Below, piece after piece: positions 32,911 through 42,979 of a stretch of 64,000 bases of DNA. Position 1 is the first letter of the stretch; every line of letters begins with the position of its first letter. The DNA comes from Phymatolithon calcareum. Lineage: Eukaryota > Rhodophyta > Florideophyceae > Hapalidiales. The position numbers and the translations under genes were made by a program. The stretch is taken from contig OZ345356.1 in assembly GCA_977006965.1 (NCBI GenBank), forward strand, positions 1,984,001 to 2,048,000, in the 5' to 3' direction. The notes below the pieces were generated by a model, which ran no database searches, was not told where the DNA came from, and was given only the letters and a program-made list of their open reading frames with translations.

Positions 32911-33307
32911 GCAACTGAAGTTTCGAGTCTAGTAGAATGCTGAGAAGGGTTCCGACTTTCCTCAAGTTGGGACGCATGGTTTCTTTACAAAAAGTTCACG
33001 TATCTAAGAAATTGAGACTCTACGAGTGACAAAAGAGGTGGTCACGAAGCGGATTATGTTAAGGATTTGACATAAAGCTCCCCAAATTGTGAGATCGACT
33101 CCACCAGAAACCGATTGTACAATGGCCGTTGAGACTGCTCACCTCTGCAGCGTATTGCAAGAGAAGCTGCGATGAGAGATGCGGACATCTATGTGTTGCA
33201 CCGGTGCCGTTTTCTGAATCACGTGTCCAGCTGTTTAATGCACCGGTGCTTGGCACCAAAACAGTCTTTGCAGATGCTGCAATCTCGTTTGCGACCCGGC
33301 CAAATCC

Positions 33308-34471
33308 ATGCCTGCCCAAATGCAAACTACATTTCTGTCGACCTATCTCCCGCGGCAAGCGCCTCCCCGCCGGCCGAGGGCATGGCCACAATGCGCCATC
33401 CGCCCGTCTCGAAAGCCGCGCTCATCGCCACCTTCCGCCTTCGGGTTGTTGGCGACGTCTGCGCATGCGGTATGGGACGGAGTATGGCGTCTGATGATGG
33501 CGCAACTTGCGCCGTCCGATGCATCCGGCGTTTATCGTCGCCCCGCCTCGGCCTTCTTATCTGCGTCTCCTGAACTACGCGGATCTCCAGTGGTGTTCAT
33601 CGGTGCCGCGTGCGGTTGGTGTCACCGTGTCATGCTCGCACGAGCGTTACTTGGGCTTACGAATAAGCTACACGTCATCCCGCTTGTGCCCGGCGGCGAC
33701 GGACTTTGGCGGGTAGAAGAGAATGTGGATCGCGCGCAATGGGGCCAACAATTGCGTGATGTATACCTCACATGCAGCGCTGGGAAATACCGTGGTCGAT
33801 GCACGGCACCGTTGCTTGTTAGCGAGATGAACGACGGCGGAGCGGAGATTGTGTCGAACGAGAGTTCGGATATTCTGAAACTCATGCCGCAAGCTTTCGA
33901 TGTGGACGGTGGGCGTGAAATTGATGCCGGTGTTGTCGTGTGGTTGCGACCGACGCCCGGAAACTTGTATGGCGTGGATCCTGCGGAAGTGGATGATGTT
34001 TGCGTCCGGGTGTACGAAGATATCAATAACGGAGTATACAAGTGCGGATTTGCGACAACACAGGTTGCGTACGAAGCAGCCGAGGCAAGGCTTTTCGACG
34101 CGCTGGATGCTATGGAGAATAGGTTGGCACGTACGAGGTTTCTGTGCAGTGGCAATGTGTTGACCGAGGCAGATATTCGGTTGTTTCCGACTATGTTCCG
34201 CTTTGACGCTGTGTATGGGCGACTTTTCAGGGCGGGGAGGAAGAGTATTGAGTTAGACTATCCGGCCATTTCTGGTTGGATGCGTGACCTTTACGCGATG
34301 GCTGGCGTGAAGGAGACGTGCGATTTGGAGGCAACGAAGGAGAATTATTATACCAGTCTCTTCATGCTGAATCCTGGAGGGATCGTGCCGGTAGGGAGAG
34401 CGGTTGACCTGACAAAGCCACACGGTAGGGAAGGGTTGGGCATAGTCGCTGGCAGTGCTACAGTGTCCTGA
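33308..34471 (+). CDS. Glutathionyl-hydroquinone reductase-like (ECM4/omega-GST family)
   Basis: A 387-residue intact single-exon ORF. Family members use glutathione to reduce glutathionyl-hydroquinones. Residues 1-56 contain many Arg, Ser, Pro and Ala and no Asp or Glu, like a plastid or mitochondrial transit peptide. GVYRRPASAF (about 74-83) aligns with the family's GRFVR..SxF entry. The thioredoxin-fold active site is ACGWCHRVMLARALLGL, with Cys102 at the position of the catalytic Cys of the family's CPWAHR motif. Here Pro is Gly, and Ala is Cys105, giving CxxC. The C-terminal helical domain is typical: INNGVYKCGFATTQVAYEAA, LTEADIRLFPTMFRFDAVY, then NPGGIVPVGR. The first ATG is chosen because it gives the acid-free presequence; Met63/Met64 could start a cytosolic form. 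Decayed copies lie at 10.1 and 44.9 kb, and a decayed WD40 copy follows. Confidence 0.88.
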   Translation: MPAQMQTTFLSTYLPRQAPPRRPRAWPQCAIRPSRKPRSSPPSAFGLLATSAHAVWDGVWRLMMAQLAPSDASGVYRRPASAFLSASPELRGSPVVFIGAACGWCHRVMLARALLGLTNKLHVIPLVPGGDGLWRVEENVDRAQWGQQLRDVYLTCSAGKYRGRCTAPLLVSEMNDGGAEIVSNESSDILKLMPQAFDVDGGREIDAGVVVWLRPTPGNLYGVDPAEVDDVCVRVYEDINNGVYKCGFATTQVAYEAAEARLFDALDAMENRLARTRFLCSGNVLTEADIRLFPTMFRFDAVYGRLFRAGRKSIELDYPAISGWMRDLYAMAGVKETCDLEATKENYYTSLFMLNPGGIVPVGRAVDLTKPHGREGLGIVAGSATVS

Positions 34472-34689
34472 CCGCGTGTGTTGGATGCGCCAATGCGTGC
34501 GGAGGTCGCTGTCAGTGTCAGACACAAGGACAGTAACATCAATTCCCCGCTGTGCTGAATGCAGAACTCTACGGGTGACTGATGGACGTGGATCGATGAG
34601 CAACCGCTGGAACAATGTGTCGTCTTCAGGTTCTCCGTTCCCATTTCGCCTTCCCATTTCTTTGCCGTCCAAGCCCGATATTGTCCGCT

Positions 34690-35320
34690 GCGTAATATTT
34701 TCGGAATAGCTTGACCTTACATGTAGTTACACGCAGTACCCCGCATACATGATCTTGTGACCAAAACTGTGTCTCGAACGTCTTCACACCTGAATCGGAC
34801 TGCTGGGGACTGGATTTTCATTTCGCGTTCGGCGCACAGTGATACATGAACAGCGCTGAGCGGCAAGCCGCGAAGACTGAGGTATATCGACCGGAACGCT
34901 CACGTGTTTTCGTTGCCAAGAAGGATTTGACGCGCCATGCAATGTTGGATGCGATGTAAACGCGATGCGATGAGAGGCGCATGAAGATTTGGCCAGGCTT
35001 GGGAACTGCGAGACGACTTGGGCAAGGGAATTACAGTAGTTGATATCGTATTGAAATATTGAGGTTGATAACCAGATATGTCTCCATATCGATCATATTG
35101 ATGTTCTTCCCAAAACGGATTATAAGGATGCCCAATTTGGAACGACTTGAAATCCAGCAAATCGAGGATATTCCAGAACTGAAATCGAATCATAAATCTC
35201 AGAACACACGTGTGCAGCGGGGGCTTAGAAACAACGGAGAATTACTTATTTTTTCAATAAAAATAGCTAGGAGGGCTACAAACAAGTTGGAACTGTAACC
35301 AATATCATATAAATTTACTG
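34690..35320. repeat. Intergenic between GHR and WD40 copies, duplicated at locus C
   Basis: Nearly identical to about 45665-46660 (for example TGTAGTTACACGCAGTACCC and CACAGTGATACxTGAACAGC), with an extra segment in locus C. The high similarity shows that loci B and C separated more recently than either did from locus A. No gene is seen. Confidence 0.7.
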
Positions 35321-35856
35321 CACACGTGTAGAAGTGAGGAACTTTCGCTCTGTGTTGGTATCAAAGCACAGACAATTTTAGAATATTTCTTCGCAACTTA
35401 AAAATCATAAAATTTACGGATATCTAGTATCCCTTCCCCTTTCGTATCCGTGTATGTAAGGATTTACTGATTTCTAGGATCCCTATAACGACGATTGACG
35501 AAGCTGTATTTTCTGCCGAATTCGTTATTGCTCCAATGTTCTCCCATTTATCGAGGACTGCCGACATCACCAAAATCTGGTTTCGGTAATGATATAATGA
35601 TTCTGATTCATCACCTCGATCATCGCAAAAGTTTGATGTTCCTTTCTAATTATCATACCAGAATGAGCTTTTTGGTGGGAACCGGCGACAGCTAAAATCT
35701 GCCAGGGCCGCGCTTCTGTTTCCGATCTCAAAGGCATGTCCACATTGCTCAACCGCTTTCATTGACAAGCATTGCCAAGAGCGTTGCACATTCTTCATCA
35801 GACTAAGTCCTTGCTTTTGTCGACACATCAATCTAATCCTCGCCTTGCAAGTGAGA

Positions 35857-35935
35857 GATGATCCTCGTTGTCATCCGAGACTCCGATGTAACCATCATGG
35901 TTACATTGGAGTCCTAGATGGCAACGGAGATCATT
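35857..35935. repeat. Hairpin, 38-bp arms, WD40 pseudogene B
   Basis: Arms 35857-35894 and 35898-35935 with a 3-nt loop and several mismatches. The matching hairpin in locus C is 49648-49726. Confidence 0.8.
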
Positions 35936-35970
35936 ACACTTCGTAGACATGATGTCTACGCCGTGCAATG
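35932..35970. repeat. Hairpin at the old start codon, WD40 pseudogene B
   Basis: 19-bp arms (35932-35950 and 35952-35970, three mismatches) around GACATGATGTCTACG, which contains the former ATG and Ser-Thr codons of the gene. Locus C has the same hairpin at 49723-49761. Confidence 0.7.
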
Positions 35971-35984
35971 GCCTCCCCCGTGGG

Positions 35985-36105
35985 TGTAACGGGATGCACG
36001 ATTGGATTACCTTTCGTTCACTAATGTGGCCTCATGCGGCCAACGGAAGGCCGCATTAGGCGGCATAAGGGAGCGTGAGGAGACCCAATCGTACATCCCG
36101 TTACA
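35985..36105. repeat. Hairpin with 21-bp outer arms, WD40 pseudogene B
   Basis: Outer arms 35985-36005 and 36085-36105 pair with one mismatch. The interior contains a duplicated and inverted TGGCCTCATGCGGCC segment derived from the gene's WPHAAV codons. Locus C has the same structure at 49776-49896. Confidence 0.75.
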
Positions 36106-36250
36106 ACATGTGCGTGCAATTTACCTTGTCGAAAGAACAGGCACAACGGGGCCTGATGCGAGTTCCTTGCATTACTTTGAAGCCCGAGTCTTCGACGAGC
36201 ACGCAAGTTAAATGATATCGCGGCTCCCTGGTTGGATGATCCCGTTGTGA

Positions 36251-36354
36251 GATGCATATTGCGCTTCTTCAACGAAAACTCGGCAGTTGATAGGGAATCC
36301 GAACAGTTTTCATATCAACTGCCGAGTATTCGTTGAAGAAGCGTAGTATGCATC
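36251..36354. repeat. Hairpin, 41-bp arms, antisense then sense
   Basis: Arms 36251-36291 and 36314-36354, three mismatches. The right arm is sense to gene positions about 13406-13446, and the left arm is antisense. In locus C the equivalent is a sense-then-antisense palindrome at 50063-50136, so the same segment was inverted in both loci but in opposite order. Confidence 0.85.
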
Positions 36355-36744
36355 CAGGAGAAGTTAACAAGCTTCACATGATTGCTCCATATGTGGTCGT
36401 CACGCATACGGATAGTCCTGGACTGTATCTGTAGAACTTCAAATCGCAGCGCTATTGCGAGTGTGACGAGCTGAGTACAAACACCAACACCCCAGCTTGC
36501 ACGCTCAGGGGTCTACTAACATGGCCGAATATGCGCTTTCCGTAAGTCACGTGACTTCAGTGGTCCAAACGAACACTTATTTGTGACCGGAAGCAACGAT
36601 GAACTGGTGAAGTGTGGGACAAACGTTACCTCACGGACCAGAACGGCGTTGCCACTCCATTCCACACCTGGACAGTGCTCTAGATCCCAATTCTCCTTTG
36701 ACAAACCCAGTGATGACGAATGCTGCGTTTGTGTTTCTTCATAT

Positions 36745-36876
36745 GGAACACGAATTCGAAGACATCATGGTTGTTGATCTTGAATGGCAGCCAGATGAAA
36801 ATATGACCCTTGGTGCATATTTTCATCTGGCTGCCATTCAAGATCAACAACCATGTTGTCTTCGAATTCGTGTCCC
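36745..36876. repeat. Hairpin, 61-bp arms with two mismatches
   Basis: Arms 36745-36805 and 36816-36876 with a 10-nt loop, acccttggtg, that is itself gene sequence. The arms correspond to gene positions about 14246-14305 (VGHSFEDNMVVDLDWQPDE), with a handful of differences. This is the longest and most perfect hairpin in the window. Confidence 0.9.
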
Positions 36877-37126
36877 AAATTGATTCCCGTTTAAATTGCG
36901 TCCTTTTAAAAGAAGTTTTGGCTTATGGTTTGAGCAGCGTTATCGCGCGCTCTGTTAAGACCACATATGCTGAGTAGCCCACCAACAAAAGTCAGTTGCA
37001 CGTGTTTCCCGCTGCAGATACTGGTTCCACCGGCACCGTTGTCGGTATGAGCTGTAAACAGTCATAATTGAAACACGACGGCCTGCTTGCCCACATGTTT
37101 CTCCGACCGGGCATGTAAATTACTGT

Positions 37127-37268
37127 TTTTTTGCAACTGTTTAGTTGTTTATTTGAAAGCCCTCATTAACACTCCTAAGACTGTACGGGAGCAGCTTTTC
37201 GTAACTTGTTCATTCTAGTGTATCGCCTGGTCACTAATACAGGGACTCGTCGTTCTCCATATTGTCAA
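37127..37268 (-). mobile_element. LINE A-related 3' end in the WD40 3' flank of locus B
   Basis: A 142-bp minus insertion flanked by 14-bp duplications atgtaaattactgt / atgcaaattactgt (37113-37126 and 37269-37282, one change). The unoccupied site is the WD40 3' flank at about 14800. It begins with poly(T) and has TTTATTTGAAAGCCCTC, then ACTGTACGGGAG, a diverged LINE A end. Confidence 0.8.
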
Positions 37269-37440
37269 ATGCAAATTACTGTGCACGGGCATGGGACAGC
37301 GAAGCAATAGAGCAATGTCAAGAATTGTCCCAGCGCGATCAGCTGGTGTCGCTTTTGTTTGCAATTTTACGCGATCACAAACTCCTCTGCTCTACCCAAG
37401 AATCTCGACTAGAGGCAAATGGGCTACCTCGATGAGTGCT

Positions 37441-37772
37441 ATGAATAAGTCAAAAATCGAAAACAAGTTGCGCGATCAGATTTTCTTTTTCCGGGAAGAA
37501 TGGCATAGATGTTTCTACCTTCAGGCGCACAAGAAGCTGTATCGGCCGCGCGCTACATTTTCAGCACAATTGACCTCGCCATGAAACTGCATCTTCGCCG
37601 ACTTCCATCTCATGAGCTCCGCCCTGGCATGCCAAAAGGCATTGTCGTCTGTGAGAAAAATGAGGCGTGGATAGAGTATAAACTCTTTACAATCACTCGA
37701 CCCGGTCGCGATATTAGCGCTTACATGCGGGGACTGGTGACCGGCCCCACATACTTCTGCACGCAAACATAG
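37441..37772 (+). pseudogene. Possible decayed coding region
   Basis: Two overlapping frames read MNKSKIENKLRDQIFFFREE, then WHRCFYLQAHKKLYRP, and then, after a frameshift near 37520, EAVSAARYIF, LRRLPSHELRPGMPKGIVV, TITRPGRDISAYMRG. The amino-acid texture is protein-like, but no family is recognised. It may equally be chance. Confidence 0.2.
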
Positions 37773-40164
37773 AAGTTACGTACTGACCTATCTTTCCTAT
37801 CTTCCAGTTGAAATCCATGCAGATTGATTGCCTTGTCAGACATGAGGACAGTACTTACGCGGTCATCGATTTCAAAACTTCATAAGTTTCGAAAACGTTC
37901 CAGATTTATTGGATACGTCTCCGTTAGCACCAGCGGCCTAGTCGATGCAAGCAATTACTGTCTCCCTCGAAGTCGACATAGAATTGATGTCAAAGTTCTG
38001 CGCAAGTGTACAATTGTTGGTCTCTTCTGCAAGAGGCATTGAACGACTTTGTCTGCGGATGCGCGTAGTCGATGCACTTTGGGAACTCCTTCACCAAAAG
38101 GCTTTGGCTATCCAGCCTTTCCGGTCAATATGTCGCCATCCTCTGTTACAATTGCGCGTTCGGTTCCTCCAACGTGTGTGATGTCACCTTCTTCCGGGGG
38201 AGGCGAATTAAATAAGCGCCACATTTTGTCACTCTTCTGCCTCTTATCTTCTCAATAAGTGATATCTCAAAATATCCGCCTTGTTAGTGTCTAGAGAATG
38301 TGCCCATATTTTGAATCACGGAGATGAAACACGCTGCTTGCCCCTCTGAGTCTGACGAAAGTGGAACTGTTCCATTATGGATCAGCAAAGCCTCTCTGCC
38401 TATTCCCTTTGTTCACGATGGGACGACCGGACAGCCAGTCACCAGTACAAGACACCAACTAAGCGCCTAAAACGACGCAATTGACTCCGAGAAGCAAGTC
38501 GATTCGGGCAAAATCAACTTGGTGTATGGCAAAATTGTGTACGTGACTCCTTTGCCGTGTCACGCGGCAGGTAGGGCTGCTTGGCTTAAACATCACTGTC
38601 TCCTGTAAGTATGCTATCATGTACTTGATTCAAGTATTAAGCGTGAAAACAATATTTGCGACACCGTTCGATGCCGCGATTCAGTCTGCAAGGCTCATGG
38701 GAGAAAAGCTGTGAGGTTGGCAAGGGGTCCTTGACAGCGATTGGTCAACGGCCATAATGGCACGCGAAGACAAGTGATTGGACACTGGCTGTTAGATGAA
38801 TGTTGAAGAGACACAAGAACCGCCATTGTCGGGCGCATCCGAGTCGGACAAATGCTGCCGGGATCCGAAAGTATTTTCCTCGGCGATTCGAGACGTTCGC
38901 CATGCGTCTGGGTCGGATCTGCTTCGCGCGTCGGCGCAACGGTCTAAAGGAAGCAACACGAGCTTGCGAGCGGCGCGCGGATGTACCGACGGCAGCGCCA
39001 CCCCCGGCCACCGACAGTGTCTGTCTATGCGATTCGGGCCGTTCGCCATACGTCTGGGTTGGCTCCGCTTTGCGCGACGACGCCCAAGCAGTATAAGAGA
39101 CCCCTTCGTCTGCGAGCCGTCAACTCTTTCTTCCTCAGGGCTTACCTTTCAACCCGCCCACCTTCCCATCTGCGATCGCAGGGAATACCAATTTGTTTTC
39201 GATACAGGGCTTATGCGCAGATTTCAGAGCGGAGATAGGACTCATTCCGAGAGTCTGAGCTTCATCTGTAATATACGACTGCAATAGATTTTCTTCTTTG
39301 TGCCATATCGCGTTGCGCACGAGAGTTGGAAAGGATGGGCGCTCTTTTTAAGTTTCTTGTGAACTAAGGCAATTATAGATCTATAATTTGTTACGGGTGG
39401 TGCGTTTAGTGGCGTTTCGTCTATTCGCGCGCTTAGTCCAATGCGTAACATGGGGGCTTCCCTATACGCAACGGCTTAGACACCAGTAAAAGAAAATATG
39501 TTTCATAGAGTACTGTACACGTATACAGATCTGTATATGTCTCGCTAACCACCGACAGCGAGTTTATCAATCAGTTGGGGACCGACAGTCGAATGGAAGG
39601 ACCGTTGCCTGTTAGCAATGTCGACCGACTGTGAACCAAGAAAGTCTACTGGCGCGAATTACGAACGGTGTGAAACGCATTGTGTCGCGCGCTGACACTT
39701 CGAATACCCTGCGAGAATGTAGATAGACCGTCAGAGGTAGATGGTGTGATGTAGAGACTACTTAAGCGGTGATCGAAGTCTTTCTCGAGGAATTCACCAC
39801 TATCAACTTTACCAACCACAAACCAACCCCCAAGGATATCGAAAGATAAATTTACTCTTCCGACGAAAGTCAGCAACGCATTCACACTGCCGAGCAACCA
39901 TCCATTGCGTATCATTGGACTGGACCACTCTTGCCGAAGTCTCTTCATCCCTACCGAGTTTCTTACCCAGCAGAGTTGGCGCACCTTGCCGAAGTCACTA
40001 CATCCCATCGGAGTTTCTGACCAAGCGAGCTGTAAGGCATCTTGTCAAATGCACTACATTCCTCCTGGAGTTTCTGCCTTAACAAGTTGTATGGACGTTC
40101 GGCATCTGCCATCGTCACATTTGGGAGCTGAACCCATCCTTCGGTTCCTGGATACTCACGACAG
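37773..40164. other. Intergenic, no supported gene
   Basis: About 2.4 kb. An internal direct similarity occurs between about 38860-38950 and 39040-39110 (CGATTCG, CGTTCGCCATGCGTCTGGGT; then CTTTGCGCGACGACGCC), a diverged repeat of about 165-bp period. Overlapping ORFs on both strands here share it. No domain is recognised. Confidence 0.35.
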
Positions 40165-40176
40165 TATCAGGAGGTA

Positions 40177-40284
40177 CTGGTGGACATTTCGTGAGCTGCG
40201 CAAAGGTAGGTAGCATCAGAGGAAGCCTTGCCCATATCTTCGGAAGTCTGTGGGGCTTTTAAATAAACTTGAAAGGAAAAAAAA
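40177..40284 (+). mobile_element. LINE C 3' end with poly(A)
   Basis: A 108-bp insertion, only the last part of LINE C, flanked by the 12-bp duplication tatcaggaggta (40165-40176 and 40285-40296). The body is nearly identical to 7585-7680. Confidence 0.85.
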
Positions 40285-41074
40285 TATCAGGAGGTAAAGA
40301 GGAATACAATTCGCTGGATTGCTGTGTTATAATTTTCAGAAAATTTGAATTTTTCATTGTTGTCATAACACTACACATATTCTTTGCTCCCGAATTAACC
40401 TAAAAACAAGGAAATCACCTCGACGTCATAAAACCATTTTTTTGCTGAGTTTCTTGGAGAAATCTGATCGACGGTCCTATTTTGACTGTAGACAATAGAA
40501 TTTTTGCCCGCCTTTTCTGAACGGTACTCACAACGACATGGACATCTCTGTTGACGCCATGACAAACAGAAACCATATCCAACCCAGATTCCGAATATGT
40601 GCCTCCCGCTGCACCAGCACCTCATGTCCAGGACCATGCTGAGAAAACTGCCGCCCGCTCCTAATTATCTGTGACGACTCAGAATGCACAGGCGATATCT
40701 TCCGACAGGGAAATACAGACCCAGGTCGTCGCCAACCCTTGATGGTGTCCTCGCCCTCGCAATCGAATCTCATTCTCAGAGCTGGCCTCAATCAGTACTA
40801 CTCGTTCCGTCGAATTTTAAAGACGAGCCCCGGCCGAATAATTGCGGGCCGAACGACATTCAGGGCCTTGCGAAACCCCACGTTGTTCCCGTCACGGCCA
40901 AGTCAAGTGGTAGGCTTTCTCCAATTGCTCCAGTCCCCGAAATCTGTCTGTTGCTAGATTGCAGGCGCGTACTGCCCAAAAAGCACCTCGTGCCAAGAGA
41001 AGAAGGTTGACTGGACTCGGAAAGCATTAATCCAACGCTGCAGATCAGTTTGAGGATGAAATTCGGCCGGTTCC

Positions 41075-41554
41075 ATGTTTTTCAGATCAATGCGTCAAGT
41101 GCCGATGAGGAACATACGAAGATGGATAACAACCATTGCCAAAAACTCCAAAAAGTTCGTCTGTGATCGCTTCATGGACGCTTTGCAACAAGAAGACTTA
41201 TCTAACGGTGGAGACTTTGACTTCTGTCCGTACATGAAGGCTAGACAGGCCGTGGTCAAACTGTACGGGATTTGTTTCAATCCAAGGCAACACAAGGGGG
41301 AGGACAATGTGATTGAAATTGCTCTTGCCGCAATGCCCGATTCCAGGATGGTTTGCAGTATGGCACCCGGTCATCCTCACACTGGATTGCACGTTGTAGA
41401 GAAGAAGTCCACAGCTTACCTCTATGGTCCGCGCAGTCGTTATACCCTATATAGGACTGTGGACGACGCTGTCTCTGCAGACCAAGATGTTGGCATGCAT
41501 TTGCAACCTGCCGGCCCTAGGAATTTAGACGAACATATGGAATTTTACATCTGA
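41075..41554 (+). CDS. Hypothetical protein, 159 residues
   Basis: An open frame of balanced composition (KNSKKFVCDRFMDALQQEDL, then GGDFDFCPYMKARQAV, then VVEKKSTAYLYGPRSRY). It contains four Cys and no signal peptide, membrane segment or named motif. The longest opposite-strand frame is only 70 residues, which slightly favours a real gene. It lies 130 bp before the second WD40-repeat pseudogene. No copy exists elsewhere in the window. It could be an intact gene or a fragment of one. Confidence 0.35.
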   Translation: MFFRSMRQVPMRNIRRWITTIAKNSKKFVCDRFMDALQQEDLSNGGDFDFCPYMKARQAVVKLYGICFNPRQHKGEDNVIEIALAAMPDSRMVCSMAPGHPHTGLHVVEKKSTAYLYGPRSRYTLYRTVDDAVSADQDVGMHLQPAGPRNLDEHMEFYI

Positions 41555-41689
41555 TTACCCGCGGTTACGACGTTTTGCTTGCTGTGAACACTCCACAGTT
41601 GAATGTATTCGAAATAGCAGCGTGTCGTCTCATCCGGAATGGTCTAATGCTGATTCGCCCTGTTCACATTTTGAAATCTTAATTTGTGT

Positions 41690-42960
41690 TCCCAACCAGG
41701 TATTCAGCTTTATTGTTGGTTGTTGAAAGGCTGTCTCCGCTTCGTTGCCATTTCGACTTCGATGGATAGTATAAGAATGTGCTCCGAGCGTCCATGGTTG
41801 TGACCGCTAAAACCGTTTTTCGAGTCTCCGAGAACTGACATTGCGATGACATTAAGAAGTGGGGTGAATGCCGTGCCATCATCCAAAGCAATGTCGAAGG
41901 GCGAGGGAGCTGGCCATCAGTGCCGATGACGATGACGATGACATCCGCCTTGTTCCAGTTTTCTTTATTTCCCTGGAAAATGTACGTTAAGAATCATCGG
42001 GGATCATAAATTCTCTGTCTTTATCTTTCAATCACGCCGAATAAGAAACACGTTATATGCTGTACCGGGGCTCAACTATTGTTCTGGGACATCATGGATG
42101 ACAAAGGGAAATACATTGAAAAGGCGACGGATGATTCTTCCTCAAAAAACAGTTCCTTTGAGCTTTGGTTCTTTCGACTGCTGTGCTACCAGAATACTAA
42201 CGTGACGTTTTGGCTTATGTGAATGAAATGCGAATTTGGAATGCTTGCGAAGGGAAGATCCAATATGAGTTTGCTGATAACTCGAGCTCGATGTTCAGTT
42301 TTGGCTTCACGCCGACAGGACTTATTTTGTGCGAGGTGACGAAGGCGTTTGGGTAAGCGTCTGGAGAATTTCAAATCTAGAAAAATGCAGACATTTCGCA
42401 ACAGTGACGTCAACGTTTTTAGTGCCAGTCATCAGATCTGACCATGAAAGTTTTGACTGTGTAATTGAGATCTTTGAAAGTCTGGTCTTTGCCTTCGCTA
42501 CAAGACGACCCTAAAGAAGAACCGCAAGCTCCTCATGAACCAATCGAATTGCACTTTAGTGGCAAGACGGAGCTCAGATTCAGTAGCGTTCTTTGCAGCG
42601 GAAAAAACTCATTTTTTCTAGGAGGGACGACGGGATAGTCCGAATGTGGAAGCTTCAAGACAAAGATTGTGAATGCAAAACGCGATCATCAATGAGGTAC
42701 ACATTCGTTTGGGGGGCTGGCACCATCGGGTGTGGTTGTTGGATCATGCTGAGAAAAGGTTGCGAATTCCACAATATGGCTCCTGATTCCTGTCTATGAT
42801 ATTGTACAGTGCGAGGAAAGTCTGCGATGTCAACATGGGATCTCGAATCAATCGTAATTCCCCTATTGACTTGAAAGTGTGTACCACACAGATATGTATA
42901 CAGGCAATCCGTTAATGCCTACATGCGTTCCAGGGAAGCAGCGGGAGCCACGACACCGTG
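41690..42960 (+). pseudogene. WD40-repeat protein pseudogene, copy 2
   Basis: Collinear with 60-1250 (shared starts CCCAACxxGxTATTCAGCTTTAT and ends TGCCTACATGCGTTCCAGG). Blade remnants are GDEGVWVSVWRISNLEKCRHF at about 42338-42400 and a DDGIVRMWKLQDKD segment at about 42625-42670. The first blade, clear in copy 1, is destroyed here by small deletions. The two copies have different lesions, which implies decay after duplication. Confidence 0.65.
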
Positions 42961-42979
42961 GACTATCGGAGTATGTTTC

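Larger units (their letters stand above)
35120..36890 (+). pseudogene. WD40 (MSI1-like) pseudogene, locus B, with inverted duplications
   Basis: Degraded copy of the 13062-14450 gene and its 5' flank. Recognisable pieces in gene order are LVERTGTTGPDASSLHYFEARVFDEHAS (36119-36210), the ADSPELYVWDF blade (about 36405-36440, mutated), NDELVKCGTN (about 36595-36625), then HMEHEFEDIMVVDLEWQPDE (about 36738-36798). Large parts of the gene are missing. Several surviving segments are followed by their own reverse complement, giving hairpins at 35857-35935, 35932-35970, 35985-36105, 36251-36354 and 36745-36876. No protein can be made. A transcript would be a chain of stem-loops matching the intact gene. 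Confidence 0.85.

Noticed and set aside
33172-33573. 133-residue frame overlapping the GHR start
   Set aside because: The GHR frame is continuous with the family motifs (GVYRRPASAF, ACGWCHR). This frame ends without reaching any motif.
36745-36876. CRISPR-like or phage inverted repeats
   Set aside because: The repeats are inverted gene fragments and not regularly spaced direct repeats, and the gene content is eukaryotic.
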